DNA of 64,000 bases from Ooceraea biroi. Taxonomy: Eukaryota > Arthropoda > Insecta > Hymenoptera > Formicidae. Every line of letters begins with the position of its first letter. Position 1 is the stretch's first letter. Under the pieces are notes generated by a model that was given only the letters and a program-made list of their open reading frames with translations, was not told where the DNA came from and made no database searches. Below, one piece after another: positions 10,630 through 21,805 of this stretch. The stretch is from assembly GCF_003672135.1 (NCBI RefSeq), contig NC_039511.1, forward strand, positions 6,784,464 through 6,848,463, given 5' to 3'. The position numbers and the translations under genes were made by a program.

Positions 10630-11121
10630 ATGAGTGAATGAGAGGGGGGAGAGGGAGAGATGCAAATTAATGTTAATATAATGCAAATGGAGGGAGTAAT
10701 TAAAATATGTATCGTTTTTTGCATAAATTTTATTGACCTTTAAATAATACAAGTTTATTATATTTGTGTCTTTCCTTAGTTTTGACATAATTTGATAGTC
10801 TTACTTTAGAATAAAATATGATAATAGCACGCAACAAATTATTTCTATGATTGCTAAAGAAACATTGATCGCTAATATGTTCCTTTACTTTTGCAAATAT
10901 GTTATCTTCTACAAACTCTTGCATTACTTTGCATGTAAAACTATCTATATTAAAGTATTTGAAAGTTTTATTTGTATATATGATATTACCTATAGCATTT
11001 TCAGTTATTTTACAAATATATATGAGATCTTATGATGGATATATTAATGGTCCTTTATTTTTTATATTTACTGAATTGACATGTGCATCTGTTGGTTGGG
11101 TAATTATTTAGGGTAAATATA

Positions 11122-11709
11122 CAGGGTGGCCCATTTTAATTTCTACAGTCGATTTTTTAAAAAACTAAAAGAGATACGAAAAAATGTTTCAGACAAAAGT
11201 TGCATGTTTTCTCGCGTAGAATCCGAATCCGTAATAAAAAATACCATGTCTCATTAAAAAAAAAATTCAGAATTTTAACTTCCGGTCTGAAATTTTTTTT
11301 TAATGAGACATGGTATTTTTTATTACGGATTCGGATTCTACGCGAGAAAACATGCAACTTTTGTCTGAAACATTTTTGCGAAAAATGTCATCTTATGTCC
11401 TTAAAATGATCTTCAAGATGAGTTTTGAGGACATTTTAAGGACATAAGATGACATTTTTCGGAAAAATGTTTCAGACAAAAGTTATTTACTTTTCAATGG
11501 AGAATAAGAATCTACAATAAAAAGTTGGGGTTTCAATTTAAGAAATTGAAGGTGATCTTCGCGTGACCTTCAAACGACTATTCAAGGTCAAACCAATGGT
11601 ATTATCTTATGTCCCCCTCGAAATCGTGACATGTCTGTCTGAAACATTTTTTCGTATCTCTTTTAGTTTTTTAAAAAATCGACTGTATAAATTAAAATGG
11701 GCCACCCTG
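11122..11709. mobile_element. 588-bp TIR element with two internal palindromes
   Basis: Ends CAGGGTGGCCCATTTTAAT and inverted copy, with TA on both sides (11120-11121, 11710-11711). TIRs run about 65 bp through GACTAAAAGAGATACG-like sequence to TTTCAGACAAAAG. Inside are two further hairpins: about 11200-11358 (GTAGAATCCGAATCCGTAAT in both orientations) and about 11377-11462 (GTCATCTTATGTCCTTAA in both orientations). Non-coding; the two matching ORFs are mirror images. Confidence 0.8.
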
Positions 11710-11712
11710 TAT

Positions 11713-11854
11713 ATTTACAGAATAGTAATAAAACAAAAGTCTTATATTTTTGACCGTATATTGTTTATATGTATATGTAAATATATATATATATATTTAC
11801 AGAATAGTAATAAAACAAAAGTCTTATATTTTTGACCGTATATTGTTTTATTGT

Positions 11855-11890
<36 letters not shown>
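11713..11890. repeat. 50-bp direct duplication and (TG)n tract
   Basis: TTTACAGAATAGTAATAAAA..TTGACCGTATATTGTTT occurs at about 11715-11767 and again at about 11798-11850, separated by a TATATA tract, then (TG)n at about 11855-11890. No gene is apparent between here and 12242. Confidence 0.8.
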
Positions 11891-11891
<1 letters not shown>

Positions 11892-12242
11892 CCAAATATA
11901 TCCGAATCGTACTTAAGGAAATAGCCGAGTTCGCCTGTTGTTTCCCCTTAACGCGTTGTCATGTACCCCGCGAGCGTATGCTCCATCTATCTTCTTCCTA
12001 TGTCTATGAGTTAACTATGGATTTCATTATATTTAGTTTTGCTTTTTTATGTACTTGGCGTATTTTTTTAACTTTGTAAGGTTTGTTTTAGAGGTATTCA
12101 TCATTTCTGATTTTTTGTAGTTAATAACAGATGGGCTAAATTCACACGATTAACAGATTCATTGCGAATATACAAAAATTATTGTAAACTATAATAGGTA
12201 TCAAATATAGTATAGTTTGTTCCACCAGGAAAATTCACAGTA

Positions 12243-12901
12243 ACAATTATTTCTTTGACGATACCACTGGCAACTTCATTAATTCAAAAAACGACGTTTC
12301 GACCAGAATTTCTGGCCCTCTTCAGGTATGAAATACATTAATAATTACAATGTCATTATCCTAAAATGAACACCATAATAAATACATACTGGTAACTGGT
12401 CGGTGGTCAGTAGACATAGAGTATCTCTGTTCCATGATTTCGAGTGGTCAAGGGTGGATATTTTGCATCGAGAACAGCATTTGCGTAAACGGGAAGTAGC
12501 GGAAATGATTTTCATCAAAAGACATTGTAACGCAATCAATCTACAAAAGGACATCGAAAACTTGCCATGTGTTTATGATCCAATACTGAATAATATTTAG
12601 GTTTTGTCTCCTCGAACATCATTGGTATGTTAGTCACCATCTCGTACGGACGTACTTTTGTACCAGTCCATCTGTCATCGTTCGATATAATGTAAAATGT
12701 CTTTTCTTGGTAGTAAGTTGTCTTTTATTTATTTAGTTTACTTGTAATATTATATAATGTATTTATTATGGTGTTCATTTTAGGATAATGACATTGTAAT
12801 TATAATTGTATTTCATACCTGAAGAGGGCCAGAAATTCTGGTCGAAACGTCGTTTTTTGAATTAATAAAGTTGCCAGTGGTGTCGTCAAAGAAATAATTG
12901 T
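12243..12901. mobile_element. 659-bp palindromic element with ribozyme-like motif in each arm
   Basis: Arms of about 150 bp (12243-12390 and about 12755-12901) start ACAATTATTTCTTTGACGA and are inverted copies. TA flanks both sides. Each arm carries CTGAAGAGGGCCAGAAATTC..TGGTCGAAACGTCG, resembling the CUGANGA...GAAA core of hammerhead ribozymes. The unique centre (about 12391-12754) has no convincing gene. Confidence 0.72.
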
Positions 12902-13080
12902 TATAATAGTTATATTTATATAAATATAAAATAGAAATATAAAATAGAATATACAAATAACTATAAAAGTATATAAAATTTATATAAATATAAAATAGAA
13001 TATTTGAACATTAATGAATTAATAATGCAATTATTGTATTATTAATCATTTCTCTGTATATTGTTTTGGTTCTATTTTAG

Positions 13081-13231
13081 CCTTCTTAATGCTGATGTTG
13101 CTGTTGCTACTCCACTTATCTCGATGGGAGCGCTTTTGGGTAAAGTGACTTATATACAATTACTGTTTATTGGTACAGTGGAGTTGATCATGTTCACCGT
13201 TAATAAATACGTGGGAGAACATCTGTTTATG
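13081..13231 (+). CDS. Rh50: Second exon of Rh-type ammonium transporter
   Basis: Begins after a polypyrimidine/AG acceptor (..ggttctattttag) with C, completing the Ser codon left by the exon ending at 283. It encodes LLNADVAVATPLISMGALLG, KVTYIQLLFIGTVELIMFTV and NKYVGEHLFM, two transmembrane-type helices matching the Rh segment that reads INADF..A....GA.LGKV.PIQLL in vertebrates. It ends TTTATG|GTGAGT at 13231/13232 in phase 0. The expected next segment (HTFGAYFGL-like) was not found downstream. Confidence 0.87.
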
Positions 13232-14390
13232 GTGAGTTTACCTCATGTTTTGAATATATGCATGAAAAAAATAGATTGTATTTTATATTAAGGGGATCCT
13301 TGAGTTGCTAGTGAAACAGTGTTGCCATTTGCACAAAAATGATAATTAAAATGCTTAATATAAAAATTTGGCAAGTTGTACGCACAAAATTTCACCCATC
13401 CACACTCGGGACAAAATAAAAGAATATAATGAAGCTTTTCAAAGTGACTTTAGAAGCGTAATAAAAGAGAACGGTTTATTCTCCTTACGATAAGTTTCCT
13501 AACTTGTTTTATCACAAATATGATTTATTTCAAGATGTTTCATCCTTACAAATCGTTAAACGATCGCGAAGCGAATGTTCTACCTTAGCGTGTGCTGGTG
13601 AAACAGATAGGGCAGCCGGCAAAGTAAATAAGAATCGGAAATATAAAACACTATAGCGTGAGTAGGATAGCGAGGCGGATTCTGAACCAGAGACTCTGAG
13701 GAGCTGACGTCACTGGACCAGAGGTCTGACGTCACGTGCGGAGGGGAGTGGCATCTCGGATCGTGACATTTGCGCTGACCTAACTCGCGGAAGGGGAGGG
13801 AAATCACATCTTGGATCGCGGCATTTTCCCTGGAGAGGAGAGGGGGACATATCTGGGACCGTAGCATTTTTGCCGACCTGGCCCGCGGGGACGGAGGGGG
13901 TCCACATGCGTGATGTAATTGATACTTCCTCCGTTGTCACACGTCGCGACATGTTTCTCGGCGAAAAATTATAAATGCAAGGGGAGAGGGGATATTCCAA
14001 AACACGAGCAGCGACGCCCAGCTGCTATAAAAGTCGCTGATTTTTCAATTCGATATCTACTCTCCCCAAGAGAGGACTGTCTGTCTGACTGTCGTGGGCG
14101 CGGCCCTTAGCGTGCACGAAGAGGAAGTTAAACAATTGTATTTAATCTAAAGAGAGAATGTTAAGAAATTAGTTCAGTCTGGTGCGAGCAACCGAGCTAT
14201 TCGGACGTGTCTGAATTTAGTCCGCGAGTGCCCTTCCAGTGTTAGTGTTTACAGTAGTCACTCATATAAGAACCTAACGCTATACACTAGCTATCCCGCA
14301 TAGCTATTGCTATTAACATAATCTCTGAGTACAGGGATTCGTCACCCGAACACACTGTCATAACGTCCAACGTCGATCAAGCTAAAAAAA
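13232..14390. other. Intron start, then GC-rich LTR-like promoter region
   Basis: 13232-13560 is ordinary AT-rich intron. 13560-14350 is GC-rich. About 13735-13912 has two to three diverged tandem units of about 50 bp (GGCATCTCGGATCGTGAC / ATCTTGGATCGCGGCATTTT / ATATCTGGGACCGTAGC). A strong TATA-like box GCTATAAAAGTCGC sits at 14021-14034. The arrangement resembles an LTR or retroelement 5' region, but I could not define both ends. Confidence 0.4.
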
Positions 14391-14636
14391 GGAAACATGC
14401 ATAATACATATGCATCTGCTACTACTAATAACATCTTCCTCAAAAAAGAATAAGCTATTATAATAGACGCAATAGAAGGAACGCAAATCAAGGACTATGC
14501 CAATGCTGTCGCCAAACTTCTAGGATCCAACGCTATACAATTCATATCCACATATCCAATGGAAGAATTTGTCTATACTTAGACTCCAAACAGACAGTTG
14601 ATACGCTCGTAAACAAGCATAAATGGTAATTATATA

Positions 14637-15463
14637 GTTTAACGGAGCACCCTCGGATAACCTTAACCTTGACATATATTATAAAGGTCACTCTCCTGAG
14701 TGACCTTCAAAAGGTTTTAGCCGTCGCTCATTGTTTATTAAAAAGTTATAAACAAACTAAATTCAGTGATTTCGTATGGATCTTCGACTTTTCACACGAA
14801 GCAAGGACTTGAAGTTGACATATATTACACAGATCGCCTCACCAAGTAACATGCAGGTTTCATCTGTTGCTCGTTGTTTGTTAAAAAGTTATTAACCAAA
14901 AAAGTATCACGCATAGTTTTCAGTCCGCTTTGCGGGAGGGCGGGAGGGGAGGAGCAAAGCCCCTCCCCCCGCTGGGATACGTGTCTGAACGTCTTCTATT
15001 ATAGTATAAAACAATCGTGTATCACACTGAAATTTGTTACACTGGCCACGGCGGGGGGAGGGGCTTTGCCCCTGCCCCCCCGCGAAGCGGACTGAAAACT
15101 ATGCGTGATACTTTTTTGGTTAATAACTTTTTAATAAACAACGAGCAACAGATGAACCCTTCTGCATGTTACTTGGTGGAAAATCCATACGAAACCACTA
15201 AATTAATTTTGTTAATAACTTTTTAATGAACACGAGCGCTGGGTAAAACCTTTTGAAGGTCACTCAGGAGAGTGACCGTTATAACATATGTCAAGGTCAA
15301 GGTCATCGGAGATGCCTCCTTTTCTTCAGGTTTACCCACTTCTTTTGTTTACAACTTTTTAATAAACAACGAGCGACGGCTAAAACCTTTTGAAGGTCAC
15401 TCAGGAGGGTGACCTTTATAATATATGTCAAGGTCTAGGTCATCCGAGGATGCTCCGTTAAAC
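14637..15463. mobile_element. Foldback element, copy 1
   Basis: 827 bp. Tips GTTTAACGGAGC and GCTCCGTTAAAC; flanks TATATA on both sides. Arms contain ACCTTGACATATATTATAAA, GGTCACTCTCCTGAGTGACC, then repeated subunits TTTTAGCCGTCGCTCRTTGTT and AAAAAGTTATTAAC. The core is a GC-rich inverted repeat (AGTCCGCTTTGCGGGAGGGC). The right arm has two tandem subunits, an inner tip-like GGTTTACCC lying at about 15330. It interrupts ORF1 of the LINE. Confidence 0.78.
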
Positions 15464-16001
15464 TATATAATTACTGCACAAATCAATACATATAAACAAC
15501 ACCAAAACGAAATCAGACCACTAATAGTACCATCACAAAGACTGATATTATCCAATGTGTCTCCAACAATTCCTCATGATATCGTCGAAAACATCTTCAA
15601 AACTAAGAACATCAAAACCACGTCCAGACTATCCTTTTTCAGAGCAGAATTACAAGAACCTGGTTTCTCCCACATCTTAAGTTTTAGGCACCAAATATTC
15701 ATAAACCCTGATGACCTTTCAAAAATCCCAGAATCCTTTTTAGTTACCTACAATGATACGCAATACAGAATATTCGTAACGACTGATAAGCTGAACTGCT
15801 TTCAATGCAATCAAGAAGGTCACATAGCAAGATCATGCCCCCATAACGTACATGACACCAACCCTTCGCAAACAGAAACCAATCCTAAAGAAATGGAAAC
15901 ACAAAAACACTCAAACAACTCACATAAGATCCAGTAAGAATGAAACGGAGAAGCACAATCTACAGACGCAATACACACAAAAATCCAGAAGAACTCATTC
16001 T
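15464..16001 (+). pseudogene. LINE ORF1 (gag-like) segment with CCHC knuckle
   Basis: Part of the nucleic-acid-binding ORF1 protein of the outer LINE. A preceding piece (about 14396-14630, with stops) reads ..NAVAKLLGSNAIQFISTYP. This segment contains SQRLILSNVSPTIPHDIVEN and ends with a zinc knuckle CFQCNQEGHIARSCP (C-x2-C-x4-H-x4-C) at about 15799-15843, then a polar tail. The rest lies at 21841-22374 after the inserted LINE. Confidence 0.75.
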
Positions 16002-16017
16002 ACAGTAAGCTCTAATG

Positions 16018-17500
16018 TAAGCCCTTCCCAGAATTCTTCATCTTTATTCGTTAACCCTGCTACGTTCCAAAAAGCTATCTCATATACACTCTTCTCTTTT
16101 TTGTCTCTACCTATTTTCTTTTTTCCCCAGCTATTTTGTTTCCTACCCCCTATTTCCCTCTCTCCTCTTCCCCCCTCTCTAACTTCTCCTTACTTCTCTC
16201 TTCTCTTTGTTTTCCTCTCCCATCTTTCAATATTTCTTCTTCCTCATCCCAGAGCCACCATTTACCCTCTATCCAAATCCTGCCGTATCCTAATTTTACA
16301 TGCTTCCCCGTTCTTTCTTCTTCCCATGCTATCTGCCGTAACTTCCATTTCATCTTCCTCTCCTTAAAAGTTTGATCTTCCTCAATCAAAATTTCCTTCC
16401 CTCTAAGTTTCCTTTTATTTTTTAAAATCTTTTTTCTATTCTCCTCCGTCCTTAATTTTATTATCATCATCTCTCCTTTCTCTTCTCTTTCTGCCTTTAC
16501 TCTTCTAATTTCCTCTATTTCCATATCTACTTCTATTTCTTTTCCTATTTCCTTCAGTTCCTCCCGAATATCCTCCTCTTCTTTCTTTATCCCTTTGATT
16601 ATCAAATTTCTCTTTCTCCTATCCCTTTCCTCTCTTTCTCTCTCCCTTTCCATCCTCTTTAATCTCTCCTCTAATTCCTTTATTCCTCCTTCTCTGCTTT
16701 CTTCCAATTTTTCTATTCTTTCCTCCAAATCCTTTTCTTTTTTTCTATCCCTTTTGTTTACTCTCTTTTCTAAACTTCCTATCCTTTTTATCATTTCTCC
16801 TCTTTCTTCTTCCCATCTCTCTTCTTTCATCCTCAATTCCTCCTTCATTCTCTCTAATTCCCTCCTTATTTCCCCTAAACCCCCTTTTTACTTCTTCTCT
16901 AATTTCTCTTCCCTCAATTCTCATTTCTCTAATTTCCTTTAGAATTAACCCCCAATTCCCTTCCTCCCCTTCGCTTCCTTTCACCGGTGACCTCAATATC
17001 TTTTTACTTTTAGCAAAAATCCCGTCTTCACCCTTCCTCTCTTCTCCTGAATCCTCTCTCTTTCTTTTCAGCCATTCTTCCATGTCTCCTATACTTCCCT
17101 GCCTCTCTCTCCCCAGCTTAATCCCCTGACTCCATTTTCCTTTCTTTCCCTCTTTATTCTCTTTCTCTTCTTCTCTTTTCCTATCCTCTACTATCGCCAC
17201 CTGTCGGTACCCGTCTCAACCCCGTCTGCCTTGAGTCACTAGATACTCTTTTCCACTATTCCCTCTATTCACCTTTTAATCTATGCTTTCAAACCGCCTT
17301 TCCTCTAACCTCTATTCTTCCTATGTCCCCTTTCCTCCCTTTTATTCCCTCCTCTGTTCTCCGCTCTTTCCTTCCCACACTCTCTCATCTCTGTCACCTC
17401 TATCTCCACTTATTCACGCACTCTTTCCTCTGCTCCTTCTCTCTTATTCTTCTAACGCTACTTTTCCTGTATACCGCTTGTACACACGTCAACATTCTCT
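16018..17500 (-). pseudogene. Inverted 5' segment: LINE ORF1 and start of ORF2
   Basis: Minus strand. ORF1 (about 17200-16150) is extremely Glu/Lys/Arg-rich, with a coiled-coil-like run (EERIEKLEESREGGIKELEE) followed by an RRM-like region with RNLIIKGIKKEEEDIREELK. Left of it (16150-16018), the minus strand reads FWNVAGLTNKDEEFWEGL, the start of the AP-endonuclease. This leads directly to RDIMILSETWVGEKGWERI at about 17506 on the plus strand. So one segment was inverted, the twin-priming signature of LINE integration. ORF1 is in two frames. Confidence 0.75.
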
Positions 17501-20500
17501 CGCTATGGAAGCGGGATATTATGATTTTAAGTGAAACATGGGTTGGGGAGAAAGGATGGGAGAGAATAAGAAATAAGTTGCCGAAGGGTTATATATGGGA
17601 AACACAATGGGCGGAGAAGTAGAACAAAAAGGGTAGGGCGATGGGGGGGAATGATGATGGGGATACGAACAAATTTAAAAATAGAAGAACAAAGAAGGGA
17701 GAGGAATATAGAGGGAATTTTGACGAGAAAGGTATGGCTGGATGGAAATGGTGGAGAATAATAGGGTTATATGTTAACAATGACTTAGAATAGAAGTTAG
17801 AAGAATTAAAGGAATAGGTAGAAGAAAAGGAAGGAGTAAGGGTATTGATAGGAGAAGATTTTAACGTGAGGACTGGAAGAGAAGGGGGAGTAATGACAGA
17901 GGAGGAGGAGGAAGAAGAGGGAGAAAAGAGTAGAAAATCGAAGGATAAGAAAGTGAACGGAGAAGGTTATGTAACTTTTTGTTGGGACAGGGGTGATCAA
18001 TATTAAATGGGAATATTAAAGAGGATGAAGAGGTGGAACTAACCTATTCCGGGGGGAGAGGAGAATCAGTAATAGATTACGTGATAGGGGAGGAGAGGAC
18101 AAGAGATAGAGTAGAAAGAATGAAGGTAGAGGCGGAAATAGATTCAGATCATCAGCCGGTGACGGTGTGGATAAAAGGAAAGGAAGTGAGAAAGAAGGCA
18201 AGGATTGGGGGGAAAGATGGAAAAAGAAGAAGGGGATATGGACAGAGGAAGGAAGAGAGGAATTTGTGAAATGGTTTAGTGAAGGAGTGGAGCAGAGAGA
18301 GGGAATAGAAGAGGAATGGGAAGAGTTGAAGAATAGAATAGAAGGAGCTCTAAGGAAGGTGGGAAAGAAAGAAGATAGCGAAGCAGGGAAGGAATGGTGG
18401 GATGAGGAATGTAGGAAAGAGAAAGAGAGAGTGAGAAGGGAGTTGAGAAGATGGAGAAGGGAAGGAGGAAATGGGAATAATTATAGAGAAGAAAGACTGA
18501 GATATAAGAAACTATGTGAGGAAAAGAAAGAGGGAGAGAGAAAGAGATGAGAAAGGGAGGTAAAAGAAGCAAAGACGGAAGGACAGATCTGGAGAATAGT
18601 GAACAGAGGGAGGAGAAAAAGAAAAAGAGTAAATGAGGGAAAAGAGATGGAGAGATGGGATGAATACTTCAGAGGGATGCTAGGAGGAGTAGAATGGAGA
18701 GCAATAGGAGGATTAGGAGGGGGAGGCATAGAGGATGAGGAAGAGGAGATAAGCAGGGAGGAAATTAGGAGAATGATAACAAGGTTGAAAGATGGGAAAG
18801 CAATGAGATGGGATTCCAAATGAAATCTGGAAGTATGGGGGAAGAGAGGTAGAGGATTGGTTATGGAGGATATGTAGGAAGGTATGGAGAGGAGAAGAAT
18901 GGCTGAAAGAATGGAGGGAGGGGGTTATAGTACCAATAATGAAAAAAGGAAATGAGGAGAAGGTAGAAGATTACAGGGGGGTAACTTTAAAACAGACAAC
19001 ATATAGGGTGTATACGGCAATATTGGCAGAAAGATTGAAGAAGGAGATGGAGACAAAAGTCATATTACTGCCGAGTCAAACGGGATTCAGGAGGGGAATA
19101 GGAACGATAGATAATATCTATGTACTGAATTACCTAATTAATAGACAGATAAGTAAGAAGAAAGGGGGGATGGTGGTCATGTTCTTAGATCTGAAAGCAG
19201 CGTTTGACTCGGTGAACAGAAAGACGCTGATAGAAACGATTAGGAAAAAGGAGGTAAGAGAGGGATTAGTAAGGAGATGTGAGGAAGTGTTGAGAGAGAC
19301 GGTGAGTAAGGTGAGGGTGGGAGAAGAGGAAGGAGAGTTTATGGATGGCGAAAGGGGTTAAACAGGGGTGTCCGTTAAGTCCAGACATGTTAATAGCATT
19401 ATTAACGGATGTAGATAAAGAATTGAAGAAAGGAGGATGGGGAGGGGTTAAGTTAGTAGAGAAAAAAGTATACACCTTGTCATACGCAGATGACATGGCG
19501 ATGTTAGCGGAGGATGAGGAGGGAATGAAGGGTATGATAGGAAAGATGGAAAGATATTTGGATAAAAAAGGTATGGAAGTAAATACCGAAAAAACGAAGG
19601 TAATGAGATGTAGGAAGGGAGGAGGGAGATGGAGTAAGGTGAGATGGAGATGGAAAGGGAAGGAATTGGAGGAGGTAAGCGAATACAGATATTTGGAATA
19701 TCTGATAAAAAGAAATGGAAAACAGGATGCTCAAATTAGGGAAAGAGTGAAGAAGGGAGCAGTGATTTTAGGAAAAATATTGGGTTTGGGAAAAAGAATG
19801 TTTAAAGGAGACTGAGGAAAAAGAATCCGGTTATTCTATAGATTGGTATGGTCGGTAATTAGTTACGGAATGGAAGTATGGGGGTGGAAGGAGAGGGAGA
19901 AGGTGGAGAAGTTACAGGAAAGATACTTGAGGTGGTTATTGGGAGTGGATAGATATACACCGGGATATTTAGTCAGGGAGGAAGTACAGAGAGACTTATT
20001 AAAGGGGAGGGCAAATATGAGGGCATGGAATTATGAAAAAAAGCTAGAAGAGGGAGAAGGAGGGGAATTGGCAAGAGAGTGTTGGAAGGAGATGAAGAAG
20101 AGAACAAGAGAGGGAAGGGCGTTAACAGGATGGGAAACAGAAAGGAAAGAGTGTTTGAAAGGGAAGGGGTGGAGAATCGAAGAGGTGGAAGAACTAAGGG
20201 AGAAGGGACAATTAAGGGGGGAAGATATATGAGAGAGAAAGAAAATTACAGAGGGAAGAAAGATGGGAAAAGATAAGAAAATCAAGGTATAGCAAGTGGT
20301 ATGGGTGGATAAAAGGGGAAGGGATACCTGGGTATTTAAAAAAGGGATGGGGAGAAAGCAGGTGACAAAGAGTGGCAAAATTTAGGTTGGGAAATGGGAT
20401 GCGCGGGGGGAGATAATGGGAGGAGGAAAGGATGAGAGATTGCAGGATATGTGGAGGGAGAGAGGAGACATGGGAGCATGTTTGGGAGGAATGCACAGAT

Positions 20501-20650
20501 TGGGGAAAGAGGGGAACGTGGCAGGAAAGAGTTTTTGAGGTGTCGGGGCAGGAGGGAGAGGGAGAGAAATGGTTAAGGGAATTGGAGGAATTGAGGGAAG
20601 AAAAGGTGAATGAATGGAAGAGTGAGAGAGAATGGAAGGATGATGAATGA
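17500..20650 (+). pseudogene. LINE ORF2: endonuclease and reverse transcriptase
   Basis: Continues the endonuclease begun in the inverted segment: ILSETW, GEDFNVRTG, DSDHQPV. The RT domain begins near 18950 (DYRGVTLKQTTYRVYTA) with catalytic FLDLKAAFDSV and YADDMAML, then a C-terminal region with GMEVWGWKEREKVEKLQERY. A terminal zinc motif (CRICGG..HVWEEC) lies at about 20441-20495. Several stops and frameshifts (about 17620, 18550, 19350, 19815, 20232) inactivate it. The coding strand is strikingly G/A rich. Clade uncertain. Confidence 0.8.
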
Positions 20651-20852
20651 GTGAAGATTTAAAATTATAAACAGAAGAGGAAGTCCCTAGAATAGGGCGA
20701 TATAGAATAGGTGAGAAAAGAAAGATAGGAGACGTGTGTGTGTGTGTGTGTGTGTGCGCGTGCGTAGATAGGTTAGCTGAAAGATAGGTTAGTGGATAAG
20801 AAAGACGAAAGATGTAAATTGATTGATTGTATAATATATGTATATGTAAATA

Positions 20853-21408
20853 CTTCAATAAATTTTTAATCGACTTCTTCGGCATATCCTGATATTAAGA
20901 TAAATTTTCAATGTACTGCGTGCTAACTAACGCTAGACTTGAAAACCGCAGTATTTCCTATAGAGAGTGAGATTTTACTTCAACATATAGGAATATAATT
21001 TTTTTTTGCTGTGAAAAATATATCCCCATGACCAGGATTCGAACCTGGATCTCCCGTATACCGTGCGGGCGTCTTACCAGTTCGACTACCGGGGCATGTG
21101 GAGATACTTCTCACAACAAACCTAATAAACACCTCCGTTGCGTCGTGGTGAGATAATAACTGAAATAATATTCTAATCGCCGAGCAACAAGCCCGTACGG
21201 TATACAGGAGATCCAGGTTCGAATCTTGGTCATAGGGATATATTTTTCACAGCAAAAAAAAATTATATTCCTATATGTTGGAGTAAAATCTCACTCTCTA
21301 TAGGAAATACTGCGGTTTTCAAGTCTAGCGTTAGTTAGCACGCAGTACATTGAAAATTTATCTTAACATCAGGATATGCCGAAGAAGTCGATTAAAAATT
21401 TATTGAAG
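20853..21408. mobile_element. Palindromic element carrying tRNA-like sequence
   Basis: Arms of about 215 bp with tips CTTCAATAAATTTTTAATCG, TA at 20851-20852 and 21409-21410. The arms include B-box and anticodon-arm part of a tRNA-like sequence. The left copy extends to a full tRNA-like unit (21024-21095); the right copy lacks the 5' half. A 32-bp segment (GCTCGGCAATTAGAATATTA) lies inverted on both sides of the right arm (21156-21187 and 21417-21449), implying a further inversion. Confidence 0.7.
21024..21095 (-). pseudogene. tRNA-like sequence with A and B boxes
   Basis: Minus strand reads GCCCCGGTAGTCGAACTGG.. with an A box (TAGTCGAACTGG) and a perfect B box GGTTCGAATCC in a T-arm CCAGG-loop-CCTGG. 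The would-be anticodon arm has an unpaired closing position and C rather than T at position 33, and the acceptor stem pairs only partly. I read it as a tRNA-derived pol III promoter or tRNA pseudogene, not a working tRNA. Confidence 0.6.
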
Positions 21409-21514
21409 TATATTACTTGCTCGGCAATTAGAATATTATTTCAGTTATATATGTAAATGTTAAAGATGTGACGGCGTGCAATATTTGTAACCCCAAGGGG
21501 AATTCAATAAATAT

Positions 21515-21805
21515 TGTTACGTCCGGCCGAATCCGCTCGGCACGCACTAGCACGTCACGATCACCGGCACTCGCACGCTCGTGGGAATAAGAGGCACACG
21601 TACAAAAACAACAAGCTTTATTCCTGCAGCAGGACTATTATAGTCTTATAATTAATCGGAGTAATTCACGACACGTCCAGCTGTCATCAAAGTCCAGCTT
21701 CGACTCCCTCGCGCTTGTCTGTTATACCGTCGCCCGGAGATCGCACCGTCTTCTTTCGATATCGATCGCCGATCGCCGGATGCTTCGCTCGGCACGGGCG
21801 CAACA
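21515..21805 (+). repeat. LTR-like sequence (TGTTACG...AACA)
   Basis: GC-rich 291 bp starting TGTTACGTCCGG and ending GGGCGCAACA, bounded by TG..CA with TGTT/AACA inverted ends. It shares TGTTACGTC with LTR-like sequences at 29602 and 33942. No matching short duplication flanks it, so the call is tentative. Confidence 0.4.

Larger units (their letters stand above)
284..13080 (+). other. Large Rh50 intron packed with nested transposons
   Basis: Inferred intron between the two Rh exons. Donor AAAG|GTAATG and acceptor ..ttctattttag|C keep one frame and rebuild the VE-S-LLNAD motif of the family. It holds at least seven separately delimited inverted-repeat elements, three of them with transposase genes, lying end to end or inside one another and mostly separated by TA-rich microsatellite spacers. 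Stretches 284-711 and 942-1539 show no gene; the latter has a hairpin near 1300-1325. Confidence 0.75.

Noticed and set aside
10900..11111. Possible transmembrane protein ORFs
   Set aside because: AT-rich DNA gives Phe/Ile/Tyr-rich frames; no homology, splice or start evidence.
14874..15226. Small ORFs around GC-rich palindrome
   Set aside because: They traverse the foldback core and mirror one another; no independent coding evidence.
16136..16942. Ser/Phe/Leu-rich plus-strand ORFs
   Set aside because: Antisense shadows of the purine-rich LINE ORF1; same for 17283-17622 and the minus-strand ORFs 17589-20496.
21024..21095. Functional tRNA gene
   Set aside because: C at position 33, mismatched anticodon stem closing pair and a poorly paired acceptor stem; it lies in a palindromic repeat.
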